Source: Polyangium mundeleinium (GTDB lineage: Bacteria > Myxococcota_A > Polyangia > Polyangiales > Polyangiaceae). Taken from it: a stretch of DNA of 64,000 nt. Location: the NCBI RefSeq assembly GCF_028369105.1, contig NZ_JAQNDO010000001.1, forward strand, positions 10,758,501-10,822,500. Direction: 5' to 3'. Position numbers and translations under genes: made by a program. Of this stretch, positions 8,434 to 17,343 are shown in pieces (position 1 is the stretch's first letter; every line of letters begins with the position of its first letter). The notes below the pieces were generated by a model. That model made no database searches. It had not been told where the DNA came from and saw nothing but the letters and a program-made list of their open reading frames with translations.

Positions 8434-9695
8434 TTCTTCTTTTGCTTTGCGAGCCCTTCGAGAATCTGAAGGAACCGCTGGCACTTCTTGCCGACCTCGA
8501 GTCCGTAGGCCGCACGACCGTTGCAGAGCTTCTCGGCGCGCTCCATGGCCACGGCGTCGCCCTTGATCGCGCGCGACGCGACCTCTTCGGCGTCCGGCGC
8601 GATGCCCTCTTTGTAGGCCGTCTCCTTTTCGAGCTCCTTCGAGGCGAGGGCCTTTTTGAGGTCCTCGGAGATCTCCGGCACGTCGGCCCACGCCGCCGTG
8701 GAGCGCGCCGCGCCGCGCGCGTACGCGAGCCAGATGCGGCCCTTCGCCTTCGTGTCGCCGCACGGCATCTCGGACTCTTTGGCCAGGAGGTCCGCGACGA
8801 CGAGCTTCCCCTCCGCGGCGCGCTCGAGCTTCTCGGCGGCGCCCTTCGCGGTCGCCTTGTCCTCCGCGGAGAGCTTGCCCGACTCGACCGCCTTCGCGAG
8901 CGCGTCGCACGAGGCCTCGTACCGCTCACGCGCCCGCCGCTCTTCGCAGACCTTTTTCTTCTCGTCGATCCGCGCGAAATGCTCGGGCAGCGCGTGGCGC
9001 TTCTCTTCCTCGTCGATGTCCGTGATCGCGCACGGGTCGGTCGCGGCCGTGATGCGCGCGTCGAGCTTCTGACGTGCGGCGGCGATGCGGCGCTCGCGGA
9101 TCATGAAGGCGCCCGCGACCGAGCAGATGGCGAAGATCAAGAACACGAGCGAGACACGAAAGAGCTGCCGCCGTTGCAGGTGCCGATGGACGAGCCGGCT
9201 CCGATCGATGAGCTCTCCGGCCTTCTCCATGGCCTCTTCCCAGGCCTCGAGCTCGGCCGCGAGCACCTTCAGCGGGCCCACGAGCGCGCGCTCGCGCGAG
9301 AAACGGCGCGCGACGTTCGTGAGCGTCTGCGCGGCGCTCTTGCGCTTGGGATCGACCTCCATCGTGGCGCCCGCGAGGCCCGTGAGCAGGCCTCCGACGG
9401 AGACGGCGTACTGATCAAAGACGCTCTGCGCTTCGACACGCGCGCGCTCGAGCTGCTGGAGCTGGCCCATGTAGCCGGCCCACGGGAGGATCGCCTCGAC
9501 GTCGCGGGGCTTCAGGCCGAGCCGCTTCGCCGTGACCGCGACGGCCGAGGTGAGCGCGGCGAGGAGGTTTTCGTGCGAGACCTCCGCGAGGCCCTGCGGG
9601 ACGCGCACCTCGCGAAAACACTCGAACGCCCTGTACGTCGGGGCGAGCGCCAATTCGCTCAGCGTGTTGCCGAAGTCGAGTCGTGCGGCGGTCAA
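8430..9695 (-). CDS. Single-pass membrane protein of unknown function
   Basis: 421 residues. A helical, probably cytoplasmic N-terminal half (1-175) contains no known motif. One membrane helix lies at about 178-199 (LFRVSLVFLIFAICSVAGAF). The charged C-terminal half (about 200-421) is rich in Ala, Glu and Lys, is strongly helical, and has a few cysteines (DPCAITD, YEASCDA, MPCGD, KLCNG, KKCQRF) consistent with an extracytoplasmic, disulphide-bonded domain. I do not recognise the family. It lies 85 bases upstream of the Ser/Thr kinase on the same strand, so it may belong to the same operon. Confidence 0.7.
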   Translation of the reverse strand: MTAARLDFGNTLSELALAPTYRAFECFREVRVPQGLAEVSHENLLAALTSAVAVTAKRLGLKPRDVEAILPWAGYMGQLQQLERARVEAQSVFDQYAVSVGGLLTGLAGATMEVDPKRKSAAQTLTNVARRFSRERALVGPLKVLAAELEAWEEAMEKAGELIDRSRLVHRHLQRRQLFRVSLVFLIFAICSVAGAFMIRERRIAAARQKLDARITAATDPCAITDIDEEEKRHALPEHFARIDEKKKVCEERRARERYEASCDALAKAVESGKLSAEDKATAKGAAEKLERAAEGKLVVADLLAKESEMPCGDTKAKGRIWLAYARGAARSTAAWADVPEISEDLKKALASKELEKETAYKEGIAPDAEEVASRAIKGDAVAMERAEKLCNGRAAYGLEVGKKCQRFLQILEGLAKQKKK

Positions 9696-9820
9696 GGGCT
9701 CCCTCGCGGTTCGCGGGAGACCGGATGGTACGGGGGTTCGAGACGCCGCGCAACGACGCGTTCGTCCCGCGAAGCCAAGGGTCTACCCCTCCGCGTACGG
9801 CCCTTGTACCATCCGCGCCG

Positions 9821-10630
9821 ATGCTGCCCCGAACGATCGCGCCCCTCGCGGGTTTCGCCCTCTCGATCGCCCTCACGTCGCTCGTCGGATGCGACGAAAA
9901 GAAGCCCGACGCCGCGGCCCCGAAGCCGAGCGCCGCGCCTGTCGCCTCCGCCGCACCGGCACAAGCGCCCACGCCCGCGCCCACGCCGAGCGCCGCGGAG
10001 CCTGCGCCGCCGCCGAAGAAAAAGGACGTCGTGTGCTCGAAGGACGCGGGCATCACGTTCGCGGATCCGAAGTTCGAGGCGGTCGTGCGCGTGCAGGCGC
10101 AGAAGCCCGAGGGCGCGTTGACGAAGGCGGACCTCGGCAAAGCGAAGACGCTGAACCTGACCGAGGCGAAGCTCGACGAGCTCGACCCGTGCATCTTCCC
10201 GCTGTTCACGTCGGTGAAGGGCCTCTACCTGCCGCCGGGGAAGATCGACGATCTCAGCCCGCTGAAGACGCTCACGACGATCGAGTCGCTGCGCATCGCG
10301 GCCACGCAGGTCAAAGACCTCACGCCGCTCGCGGGCCTCGCGAAGCTCGATCGGCTCGATATCGGCCGGACGCCGGTCAAAGATCTCACGCCGCTCTCAG
10401 GGTTGACGAGCTTGACGGAGCTGCAGATCGACGAGACCGAGGTGACGGATCTGACGCCGCTCTCCAAGCTGACGAAGCTCGAGATGCTGCAGATGAAGCG
10501 CACGCGCGTGACCGATCTCGCGCCGCTGAAGGAGCTCAAGAGCCTGAAGAACCTGCACATCGCAGGCTCGGCCGTGAGCGGTCAGGCCGTGATGCTAGGG
10601 ATCCCGGGGCTCAAGGTGCACGACGAGTGA
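9821..10630 (+). CDS. Leucine-rich-repeat lipoprotein
   Basis: 269 residues from ATG 9821, the first start that gives a lipoprotein signal (LTSLVGC, Cys24). A Pro/Ala-rich spacer (about 30-65) leads to about seven repeats of roughly 22 residues with the pattern L-x2-L-x2-L-x-I-x2-T-x-V-x-DLTPL. This is the internalin-like or bacterial LRR type and is expected to form a curved beta solenoid. It is probably a surface-anchored binding protein; the ligand is unknown. It is transcribed divergently from the membrane protein at 8430-9695 and converges on the small MscS channel gene, whose stop lies 6 bases beyond. Confidence 0.85.
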   Translation: MLPRTIAPLAGFALSIALTSLVGCDEKKPDAAAPKPSAAPVASAAPAQAPTPAPTPSAAEPAPPPKKKDVVCSKDAGITFADPKFEAVVRVQAQKPEGALTKADLGKAKTLNLTEAKLDELDPCIFPLFTSVKGLYLPPGKIDDLSPLKTLTTIESLRIAATQVKDLTPLAGLAKLDRLDIGRTPVKDLTPLSGLTSLTELQIDETEVTDLTPLSKLTKLEMLQMKRTRVTDLAPLKELKSLKNLHIAGSAVSGQAVMLGIPGLKVHDE

Positions 10631-10636
10631 GCGGCT

Positions 10637-11524
10637 CTAATTGACCTTGACGACCGGCGCGCCGAGGGCAGCACGCGTCGTGCCGGTCTCCGCGTGGACC
10701 ACGCGGATCTCGCGCTGCGGGTGGGGCACGTCGATGCCCCGCTCGCGATACGCCTCGAAGATCGCGCGATAAAGGCCGAGGAGCGTCTGCTCGTACTCGG
10801 GGACGGGCACCCACGGGCGCACGGAGACCGTGAGCGCGGAATCGCCGACCTTGCGAATGCCGACGAGCGGCGCGGGCTCTTTCAGGACGCGCGGGTCGGC
10901 GAGGACGGTCTCCGTCGCGACGTCGATCGCTTTGCCGATATCGGAGGCATACGCAATGCCGATCTCGATGTCGAGCTGGCGCTTCATCCCGTAGTTATGC
11001 AGGATTTCCCCGGCGATCTGGCGGTTCGGGATGACGATCAGCGATTGATCGGTGTGGCGCAGGGTGGTCGAGAACAACGTGATGTCGACGACCTCGCCGT
11101 GCTCCTTGAGGACGTCGATGTATTCGCCTACCCTGAAGGGCTTGAGGAAAAAGATGGTCATGCCCGCGATGAGGTTCGAGAGCACGCCCTGCATCGCGAG
11201 GCCAATGCCGACGCCGGCGACGCCGAGGCCGGCGATGAGCGAGGCGACGGGGACGCCGATCTTCTCCGCGGCGATGACGATCGTGGCGCCCACGACGACG
11301 AACCGAAGCAGGCGGACGATGAGGCTCCGGAGCGCGACGTCGATCGTGGTCTTCTTTTCGAGCCACGTGTCGAGCATGCGGGTGAGGTATCCCGCAGCCT
11401 TGAGCCCGACGAGGACGATGAGGGACGCGCCGAGGATCTGAAACCCGTACCGCACCCCGAATTCGACGAGCGTGGTCTTCAGGCTCGTGAGGGTCGCGCT
11501 GACGTGGTTCATCGTTTCCTGCAT
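10637..11524 (-). CDS. mscS: Small-conductance mechanosensitive channel MscS
   Basis: 295 residues, the size of Escherichia coli MscS. Three membrane helices are visible: about 28-50, 70-88, and a pore-lining Gly/Ala-rich helix at 95-122 (IAGLGVAGVGIGLAMQGVLSNLIAG). The hallmark beta-domain sequence KPFRVGEYIDVLKEHGEVVDI and IPNRQI follow, and then a cytosolic alpha/beta C-terminal cage. It gates open under membrane tension and releases osmolytes. It is a clear family member, whereas the larger MscS-like protein at 3068-4681 is divergent. Confidence 0.92.
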   Translation of the reverse strand: MQETMNHVSATLTSLKTTLVEFGVRYGFQILGASLIVLVGLKAAGYLTRMLDTWLEKKTTIDVALRSLIVRLLRFVVVGATIVIAAEKIGVPVASLIAGLGVAGVGIGLAMQGVLSNLIAGMTIFFLKPFRVGEYIDVLKEHGEVVDITLFSTTLRHTDQSLIVIPNRQIAGEILHNYGMKRQLDIEIGIAYASDIGKAIDVATETVLADPRVLKEPAPLVGIRKVGDSALTVSVRPWVPVPEYEQTLLGLYRAIFEAYRERGIDVPHPQREIRVVHAETGTTRAALGAPVVKVN

Positions 11525-11603
11525 GGTGGCGATGGTCGCACCGCGGCCGCGGGAACGTCAACGCGCTCCGGAGGAGGGGGTGTGCTCTCTCGCGCGCGGG
11601 TGG

Positions 11604-12941
11604 CTACACGTCCCCCGACGTCACCGCGTGGTCCCAGTACATCACGCCGCCCTCCTTCCATGTGACGAAGCGGACCCAGCCGTCCTGGGAGACGACGATC
11701 ACGAGCGCGCCGTGGATGTGCTGGCAAAGGCGATAGGCAGAGCGGTGCCTCGTCCCGACGGTCTCCGTCGGCTCGAGCGAAAAACGCGTCCCTTCGATGT
11801 CCAGCGCCCGCCTCACCGACGGCACCTCGGACAAATCCCCGCCGATCTCGCAGCCGAACCCGAGCAGCTCGAGGCGCCTCGTCAATACGACGGCTCCATC
11901 CACGTCCGCGAGGCCCGCGATCAGGGTCGAGAGCTCGGAGACGGCTTCGTCGAGGCTCACGAGGTGCGGGTCGGTGCTGGACTCGTAGATGTCCCAGCCG
12001 ACCGACGCCGAGGGCGGGGCCCACGTCTTGCTGCGCCCGGCGAGCGCGTCCATGGTCGCGAGGATCAACGTGCGATAACGACGCCGCGGCTCTCCCTCGC
12101 AAAACTCGTATTTGATGCGGAGCAGGCCCGCCGTCGCGCCCACCTCGCCCGGCGGCAGGATGACCAGCGTGCCGCCGTGGTGCGCCCGGCGAATCGTGGT
12201 GATGAGGCGCTTCAGCATTTGCCAGGTGATGAGCCGCGTCACTTCCGGATCGAGCTCCGCGCCGGGGACGCGCGCGAGGGGCCGGGCCTCCTCGTGCAGC
12301 GCCGCGAGCTCGGCGTGCACCTCCTCGAATCCCTCGGAGAGCCAGCGCGCCTCGAAGACGTCCATCGCCGGCCCCATGAGCCTGCCGCCCTGCAGCTCGC
12401 CCAGCGTGATCGACCCCCTCGCCACCGCGAGTTGCCCCGGTCCCGACGCGCGAATGACGAGCGCCCACGGCGGCAGGCTCGACCACGAGCCCCGCCCGCC
12501 TTGCGCCGCGTGGAGCCAGCGGGGACCCGAATGCAGGATGCCCCATATCTCGAATCCGCCACGGCCGTCCTCGCGCACGCCGATGAGCGCGCGGTGGTAT
12601 TTGATGGCCGGCGACAGCCGCCGCAGCTCGTGCGCGTCGAGCGAGCGGGCGTGCGTGAACACCAGGCGGTGCAGCCCCCAGGGTGGGCCGGCTTCGGCCG
12701 GATACCCCTCGGCGTCCCCGAGGATCAAGCGGAACGTGACCGGCCGCTCCTCCTCGCGGAGCAGGCTCGCCTGATAACAGATCGAGAGAAGCTCCTCGAG
12801 CGCCTCCTGCCCCGGGAGCCGTGAACTCCCGACCGCTGCCACCTCATCCCATCGCTCACGCACGAGCCTGGCGAGCTGGGGTGGATAGGAATGCAGCACA
12901 ATCGATCGTAAGGCCCGCGGGACGTCCTCCCAAGGGGGCAC
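11604..12941 (-). CDS. DisA/DAC-domain protein (DACNV-like putative dinucleotide cyclase or sensor)
   Basis: 445 residues from a GTG at 12941. The C-terminal 120 residues carry both hallmarks of the DisA_N (DAC) di-adenylate cyclase fold: DGAVVL (Asp348-Gly-Ala) and GTRHRSA (396-402), followed by a strand and helix matching DisA (ALVIVVSQDG). These motifs bind ATP and metal in c-di-AMP synthases. The first 330 residues are not the CdaA membrane region or the DisA helical/HhH part. They look like the divergent DAC proteins called DACNV, which have been proposed to act as nucleotide sensors. Whether this one makes c-di-AMP or only binds a nucleotide cannot be decided by eye, but the active-site motifs are intact. 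It follows the histidine kinase gene by 17 bases and is probably cotranscribed. Confidence 0.75.
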   Translation of the reverse strand: MPPWEDVPRALRSIVLHSYPPQLARLVRERWDEVAAVGSSRLPGQEALEELLSICYQASLLREEERPVTFRLILGDAEGYPAEAGPPWGLHRLVFTHARSLDAHELRRLSPAIKYHRALIGVREDGRGGFEIWGILHSGPRWLHAAQGGRGSWSSLPPWALVIRASGPGQLAVARGSITLGELQGGRLMGPAMDVFEARWLSEGFEEVHAELAALHEEARPLARVPGAELDPEVTRLITWQMLKRLITTIRRAHHGGTLVILPPGEVGATAGLLRIKYEFCEGEPRRRYRTLILATMDALAGRSKTWAPPSASVGWDIYESSTDPHLVSLDEAVSELSTLIAGLADVDGAVVLTRRLELLGFGCEIGGDLSEVPSVRRALDIEGTRFSLEPTETVGTRHRSAYRLCQHIHGALVIVVSQDGWVRFVTWKEGGVMYWDHAVTSGDV

Positions 12942-12958
12942 GCGCCGCGACGGCCGCC

Positions 12959-14611
12959 TCAGCGTGCGGCCGGTCGCCGAGATCCCTCGCCGTCGAACGG
13001 GAGCCGCATCGTGAACGACGTCCCGCGCTCGGGGGCGCTCACGACGTCGACGCTCCCGCCGTGGGCCTCCGCGACGCCGCGGACGACGGCGAGCCCGAGC
13101 CCCCAGCCGCCCGGCGACGCGCGCTCGTGGCGTGCGCGGGTGAAGGGCTCGAACAGCGTGGCATGCTCGGCCGCGGGGATCGGCGGGCCCTCGTTGTGGA
13201 CCTCCACCTCGACGCGGTCCGGCAGCGATCGCACCGTGAAACGCACCGGGTCCGCCGATCCGTATTTGAGCGCATTCAACGCGAGGTTCCAGAAGGCTCG
13301 CCGGAGCTCCTCACAACCAAAACACCCCGTCGTGGGCCCTTCGGGCGGGACGACGACGAAACGATCGCCGTGCTGCTGGGAGAGCTCGGCCACGACGTCT
13401 CGCACGATATCGAGGATATCGCAGCGTTCGCGTGTAATCGAGAGGCGCTCGCCAGCCTGGACGCGCTGCGCGTCGAGCAGGTCGCTCACCATGCGCTCGC
13501 TGCGGTCCAGGCTCCGGAGGACGGTCGACATCCAGCGTTTGGACCTGGGGTCTTCGGTCGAGCGGTCCGCCATTTGCGCGGCCACGCGCGCTGCAGAGAG
13601 GGGGCCGCGGAGGTCGTGCACGAGGATCGACGAGAGGACGTCCCGCATCCGCTGCTCTTCGTGCAGCGCCTTGATTCGATCCTCCAGCATGTTGTAGAGT
13701 TCCACGTTCTCGATGAGGAGCGCGAGGTGCTCGGCGATCGCCTCGATGCGCCGCTTTTCCCGCGCGGAGAAAGGCCGCTGCTCGCGCATGCCGACGTACA
13801 TCACGCCGAGGAGCCTGTGCTGAAGGGGGATGCGGACCCCGAGGAGCGCATGGATGCCGCTATGGCGGAGTTTGTCGGTCACGTCGAGCTCGGTCGTCTC
13901 GGCGTCGAGGAGGGTCGTCGTCTCCTCGCGCGACGCGATCTTCCCGGCAAACGAGGAGGGCGTGAGCGAGCGGGCGTAACGCGTGAGGCGCTCGTCGGCG
14001 AGCCCCGCGGATGCGGTCATCACGAGCTTTTCGGTCCTGGGCTCGCGAAGCAGGATGGCCGCCGTCGCGGCCCTGAGCGCCTCCATGACGATCGGCATGG
14101 CGGCGTCGAGCCGCTCGGCCAGGGTCGGGGACCTGCGGAGCGCGTCGGACGGTTCGCCCGTGAACGCCTGCCGTATCAGCCGGAAAAACCGCTTCTCCGA
14201 CTGCGCGTCGTCGAGGAGGTGCCGGACGAACATGTCGGACACGAGCACCGCCGACGCATGCACGACCTCGAGAATCCTGTCGACCTCCAGCGCGTCGCAC
14301 CGCTCCTCGGGCGGCACAGCCGCCCACGCCTGGAAGATGCAGCGGCCGAGAAGCGTGAACTCGCTCTGGAGCTCGGCGAGATCGAAGCCGTGGCGGAGGC
14401 GGGAAGCGACGTGGCTCTCCACGAGCTCGAGCTGGCGGCCGCTCGGCGTATGCCCATCCGGCTCGACGAGGGCCGCGAGGTACAGCGGCATGATGTTCAT
14501 CAACTCGGGCCGCGAAAGCCCACGCGCGGACGCCGTTTTCTGCGCTTCCTCGGCCCACCGTTCGAGGATACGGTCGCCCTGCGCCTCGATGATGTGCTTG
14601 ATCGTCGACAC
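12959..14611 (-). CDS. RsbRD_N-GAF hybrid sensor histidine kinase
   Basis: 550 residues from a GTG at 14611 preceded by a GGAGGGGG ribosome site. The N-terminal all-helical region (about 1-150) resembles the RsbRD N-terminal, globin-like sensor fold. A GAF domain spans about 160-315. The HisKA dimerisation helix has the phospho-acceptor His332 in ILVHDLRGPLSA. A HATPase_c domain follows with NLALNALKYG (N box), HNEGPPIP (G1) and GGWGLGLAVVRGVAEAHGG (G2). There is no membrane helix, so the kinase is cytoplasmic. No response-regulator gene lies next to it; its only operon partner is the DAC-domain gene downstream, which makes that protein a candidate output or co-sensor. Confidence 0.88.
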   Translation of the reverse strand: MSTIKHIIEAQGDRILERWAEEAQKTASARGLSRPELMNIMPLYLAALVEPDGHTPSGRQLELVESHVASRLRHGFDLAELQSEFTLLGRCIFQAWAAVPPEERCDALEVDRILEVVHASAVLVSDMFVRHLLDDAQSEKRFFRLIRQAFTGEPSDALRRSPTLAERLDAAMPIVMEALRAATAAILLREPRTEKLVMTASAGLADERLTRYARSLTPSSFAGKIASREETTTLLDAETTELDVTDKLRHSGIHALLGVRIPLQHRLLGVMYVGMREQRPFSAREKRRIEAIAEHLALLIENVELYNMLEDRIKALHEEQRMRDVLSSILVHDLRGPLSAARVAAQMADRSTEDPRSKRWMSTVLRSLDRSERMVSDLLDAQRVQAGERLSITRERCDILDIVRDVVAELSQQHGDRFVVVPPEGPTTGCFGCEELRRAFWNLALNALKYGSADPVRFTVRSLPDRVEVEVHNEGPPIPAAEHATLFEPFTRARHERASPGGWGLGLAVVRGVAEAHGGSVDVVSAPERGTSFTMRLPFDGEGSRRPAAR

Positions 14612-14709
14612 GACCCCCCCTCCAGCGCGACACAGATAGCATATGTCGTGCGAGGACGTTCGCTGCCGAGCCCGCTCGCGCGGGCGCCCCCACGTCCGAG
14701 CGAGGCACT

Positions 14710-15864
14710 TCAGGGTAGCGGAGGATCACCTTCGCTGACGAAGTCCGTATCGGTGAAGCTCTTCATGAAAGCAATGAGATCCGCCTTCTCCTCCGCCGTG
14801 ATGACGAACCCCTTCACGAGCGGATTCTTGTTCGGGTTTTGATTGCCGATGCCCGCGAAGGGCCCGTCGGGGAGGGTGCGTCCGCCTGCGGCATAGTGCT
14901 CCACCACGTCTTCGAGCGTCGCGATGCTGCCATCGTGCATGTAGGGCGCCGTCAGCTCCACATTCCGCAGGGAGGGGACCCGGAACTTTCCCTTGTCGCG
15001 GGGATCCCCGGTGAACTCGAACAACCCTTCCCCGCCGGGCGGATACGCGCCGTCCGCGCCGAGGTTGTAGAGCCCCGTGTTGTGGAAGTCCATCTCCTGG
15101 TGCTTCGTGTCGGCGTTCCTGTAGGCGGTCGTGAAATTCACGCCGCTATGGCAATGGTAACACTCCATGCGCTCGGAGAAGAACAGATCCATTCCCCGGA
15201 GAGCGGATTCGGTCATCGCGTCCGCCTTGCCGCCATACGTGTACTGGTCGTACGGCGCACGGCCCGAAAAGAGCGTTCGCTCGTAGGAAGCAAGGGCCTT
15301 CGCGATGTTCGCGAAGCCGATCGGCGCCGCTTCCTCCGGGAACGCAGCCGCGAAGGCTTTGACGTAGTCGCCGTCCTCTTTCAATCGACCGAGAACGATC
15401 GCCTCGTTGCCCGTGACCCCGAGCTCCACGGGGACCTCGCCGAACAAGGGCACGAGGGCCTGCGCTTCGAGCGTCGTCAGCGTGGGATTGCCCCAGGTGA
15501 GCTGCGGGAACCAGGCGACGTTGGCCAATCCCATCGCGTTCCGCGGCACGAGGTCGCCCGTGGAGCCCGTGGGCTTGGCTTTCCCATCCGCGAATCCCTT
15601 CGCCCGATCGTGGCACGACGAGCACGACATCGTCCCATTGCCGGAGAGCCGCGCGTCGAAGAAGAGCCTTCGTCCGAGCGCGACCTTCTCCGCGCTCATG
15701 GGGTTGTCGGGAGGGACCCAAGGGTCGGCAAAGCCGGGAGGCAAACCGAAGTCGTAGCTCGGCGGCGGCGGCGCCTCCGGCTCCCCTCCGCAGGACGCCA
15801 CCAGGAGCGCCGCGACGAGACCCGACCTCACTCCACGCGCACGCGTTGCGCCCCCACGTGACAT
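14710..15864 (-). CDS. MauG/MbnH-type di-haem cytochrome c peroxidase family lipoprotein
   Basis: 384 residues from ATG 15864, preferred because GGAG lies 11 bases upstream and it gives a lipoprotein signal (LLVASC, Cys25); a GTG at 15831 is an alternative. Two c-type haem sites are present: C81-S-S-C84-H85 and C235-Y-H-C238-H239, with family landmarks NPTLTTLEAQALVP and APYMHDGSIATLEDVVEHYA. MbnH enzymes in this family form a high-valent di-haem state that oxidises a tryptophan in their partner MbnP. The gene is third in an operon with an MbnP-like protein, and overlaps the middle gene by 37 bases. The pairing supports an MbnH-type role rather than a classical peroxidase. Confidence 0.85.
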   Translation of the reverse strand: MSRGGATRARGVRSGLVAALLVASCGGEPEAPPPPSYDFGLPPGFADPWVPPDNPMSAEKVALGRRLFFDARLSGNGTMSCSSCHDRAKGFADGKAKPTGSTGDLVPRNAMGLANVAWFPQLTWGNPTLTTLEAQALVPLFGEVPVELGVTGNEAIVLGRLKEDGDYVKAFAAAFPEEAAPIGFANIAKALASYERTLFSGRAPYDQYTYGGKADAMTESALRGMDLFFSERMECYHCHSGVNFTTAYRNADTKHQEMDFHNTGLYNLGADGAYPPGGEGLFEFTGDPRDKGKFRVPSLRNVELTAPYMHDGSIATLEDVVEHYAAGGRTLPDGPFAGIGNQNPNKNPLVKGFVITAEEKADLIAFMKSFTDTDFVSEGDPPLP

Positions 15865-16346
15865 ACGTTGCAAGCTCCGGAGATGGTGGGAAATGGCATG
15901 AACGCCGTGCCGCCGGCCCCAGGCGCCCGGACGAACGGGAAGAGCGATTCGTCCGGGAAAGGCAATGGCTCGGTGGTGAAGAAGTTGCCGTTGTCGTCGA
16001 TCTCGACCGCAATCACGAGATCGCCTTGGCCATTCGGCGCCGTGCGCAGCTCCACGGTTCCGCCGGCGAGAGGCACGCCCGCCGGTCCGATCGCTGTGCC
16101 GGCGGCCGTGAAGCGCCCTTTCCCCGGGCCGTGCGCCTGGTGGCAGTTCATGCAGTTCAGGCCCATGTTGTGGCTCCGCGCCTCCCCGTGGGCGCTGATG
16201 TTGTCCACATCGAGCGCCGGATCCCGGACGAACTGCGGATCCCCGGGAACGGGGACATCTTCGGGATCCTCGTCCGCGGGGCCACACGCGGCGAGCGGCA
16301 CGAGGAGCAAACCAGCAAACCAGATCGATGCGATACGCGCTTTCAC
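15828..16346 (-). CDS. Di-haem c-type cytochrome lipoprotein between MbnP- and MbnH-like genes
   Basis: 172 residues with a lipoprotein signal (VPLAAC, Cys21) and two CxxCH sites: C65-M-N-C68-H69 and C159-N-V-C162-H163. The segment between them (about 80-150) is Gly/Pro-rich and beta-like (GVPLAGGTVELRTAPNGQGDLVIAVEIDDNGNFFT), reminiscent of a small immunoglobulin-like insert. I do not recognise a named family. It starts 6 bases after the MbnP-like gene and overlaps the MauG-like gene, so it probably acts with them, perhaps as electron carrier between the MauG-like enzyme and the respiratory chain. That role is inference. Confidence 0.75.
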   Translation of the reverse strand: MKARIASIWFAGLLLVPLAACGPADEDPEDVPVPGDPQFVRDPALDVDNISAHGEARSHNMGLNCMNCHQAHGPGKGRFTAAGTAIGPAGVPLAGGTVELRTAPNGQGDLVIAVEIDDNGNFFTTEPLPFPDESLFPFVRAPGAGGTAFMPFPTISGACNVCHVGAQRVRVE

Positions 16347-16352
16347 GTCGCC

Positions 16353-17213
16353 TCACTCCACCCGGAACGCGGTCTGCTTGCCGCTGCCCGACGTCTGTCC
16401 CTCGAAGGGCATGCCGAGCGCCTCGAAGACCGGCGGGCATTCGGGATCCCCTGCGAACGACATGCAGCCCGAGATGCTATCCGCCATGGGATCGATCTGG
16501 AGATCGAGATCCGAGCCGGCATAAAACGAGGCGACGTCGAACACGATGGTCTTCGTGGCCGGATCGAATCCATCGAGGCGAATCTCCGCGTGGTTCGACG
16601 CCGCGCAGGAGAAGCCGTCCTTGACGGTCCCCTCGCACGACGTGGAGCCGAGGTGGAAGAAGTACGTGGGGTTCGCCGTCGTGCGAAGTTCGAGCCGCAC
16701 GAACTTGTAGCCTCCTTTCCACGACCACCACATCCCCGGAATGTTGAGCGGCGCCGGCGCCGTGGCCGCGTCGAGGTGGTTCAGCTCCGGCGGCAGGCCG
16801 ACGTCGAAGACGACGCCGACGTATTCGCCGGGCGCGACGTCACCGACGATCTCGGTGCGTTTCTCGGGGCTGCCCGTCGCGCAAGTCGCCGTCCCATCTT
16901 CGAAATCCAGGAATGCGATGTTGTCGCGCTGCCAGCGTCCGTCCTGCTCCAGCGCGAGCGGCACCTCCGCCCCGTCGGCACGGAGGAGGCGCACATCATG
17001 CACGTACATCCGGAAATCGAGCGGGCTCACCGTGGATTTCGTGGTGCCGAGGCCCTCGAACGTGGTGGCGCACGCGAAGGGCTCGTTGCCCACTTTGGCG
17101 GCGAACTGGAGCGCGACCGTCTGCGGGCTCTCGTCCGCCTCGCCGCCACAAGCGGTCAACGCCACGAAAGAGATCACGCCGAGCGCGGCGCGGCGGATCG
17201 GGAGTCGATGCAT
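16353..17213 (-). CDS. MbnP-like metallo-mystery pair protein (copper-binding lipoprotein)
   Basis: 286 residues; a strong GAGGTGA site precedes ATG 17213. Lipoprotein signal with Cys22 (VALTAC). The mature protein has the family signatures DFRMYVHDVRLL (66-77), a Trp-rich loop MWWSWKGGYKFVRLEL (161-176) and six further cysteines (48, 111, 193, 203, 250, 259). This is the 'metallo-mystery pair, four-Cys' family, prototype MXAN_0976 of Myxococcus, related to MbnP. In studied MbnP a tryptophan is converted to kynurenine by the partner MbnH and then helps bind copper; Trp162, 163 and 165 are the obvious candidates here, by position only. First gene of the three-gene operon; likely extracytoplasmic. 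Confidence 0.85.
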   Translation of the reverse strand: MHRLPIRRAALGVISFVALTACGGEADESPQTVALQFAAKVGNEPFACATTFEGLGTTKSTVSPLDFRMYVHDVRLLRADGAEVPLALEQDGRWQRDNIAFLDFEDGTATCATGSPEKRTEIVGDVAPGEYVGVVFDVGLPPELNHLDAATAPAPLNIPGMWWSWKGGYKFVRLELRTTANPTYFFHLGSTSCEGTVKDGFSCAASNHAEIRLDGFDPATKTIVFDVASFYAGSDLDLQIDPMADSISGCMSFAGDPECPPVFEALGMPFEGQTSGSGKQTAFRVE

Positions 17214-17343
17214 GAATCACCTCTTCGAGCCGGGAGTTTATGCGGCTGAAGTGGGATGGGAACGCGACATGTTGTCGCACCGCGATGTGCAGCCCGCGCC
17301 GCGGATCCCTCGCTCCCGCGGAACGGCGTCGATCCCCCTCGAA

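Noticed and set aside
15828-15831. GTG at 15831 overlapping the upstream stop as start of the di-haem enzyme
   Set aside because: Possible, but the ATG at 15864 has a better placed GGAG site and a basic n-region for the lipoprotein signal.
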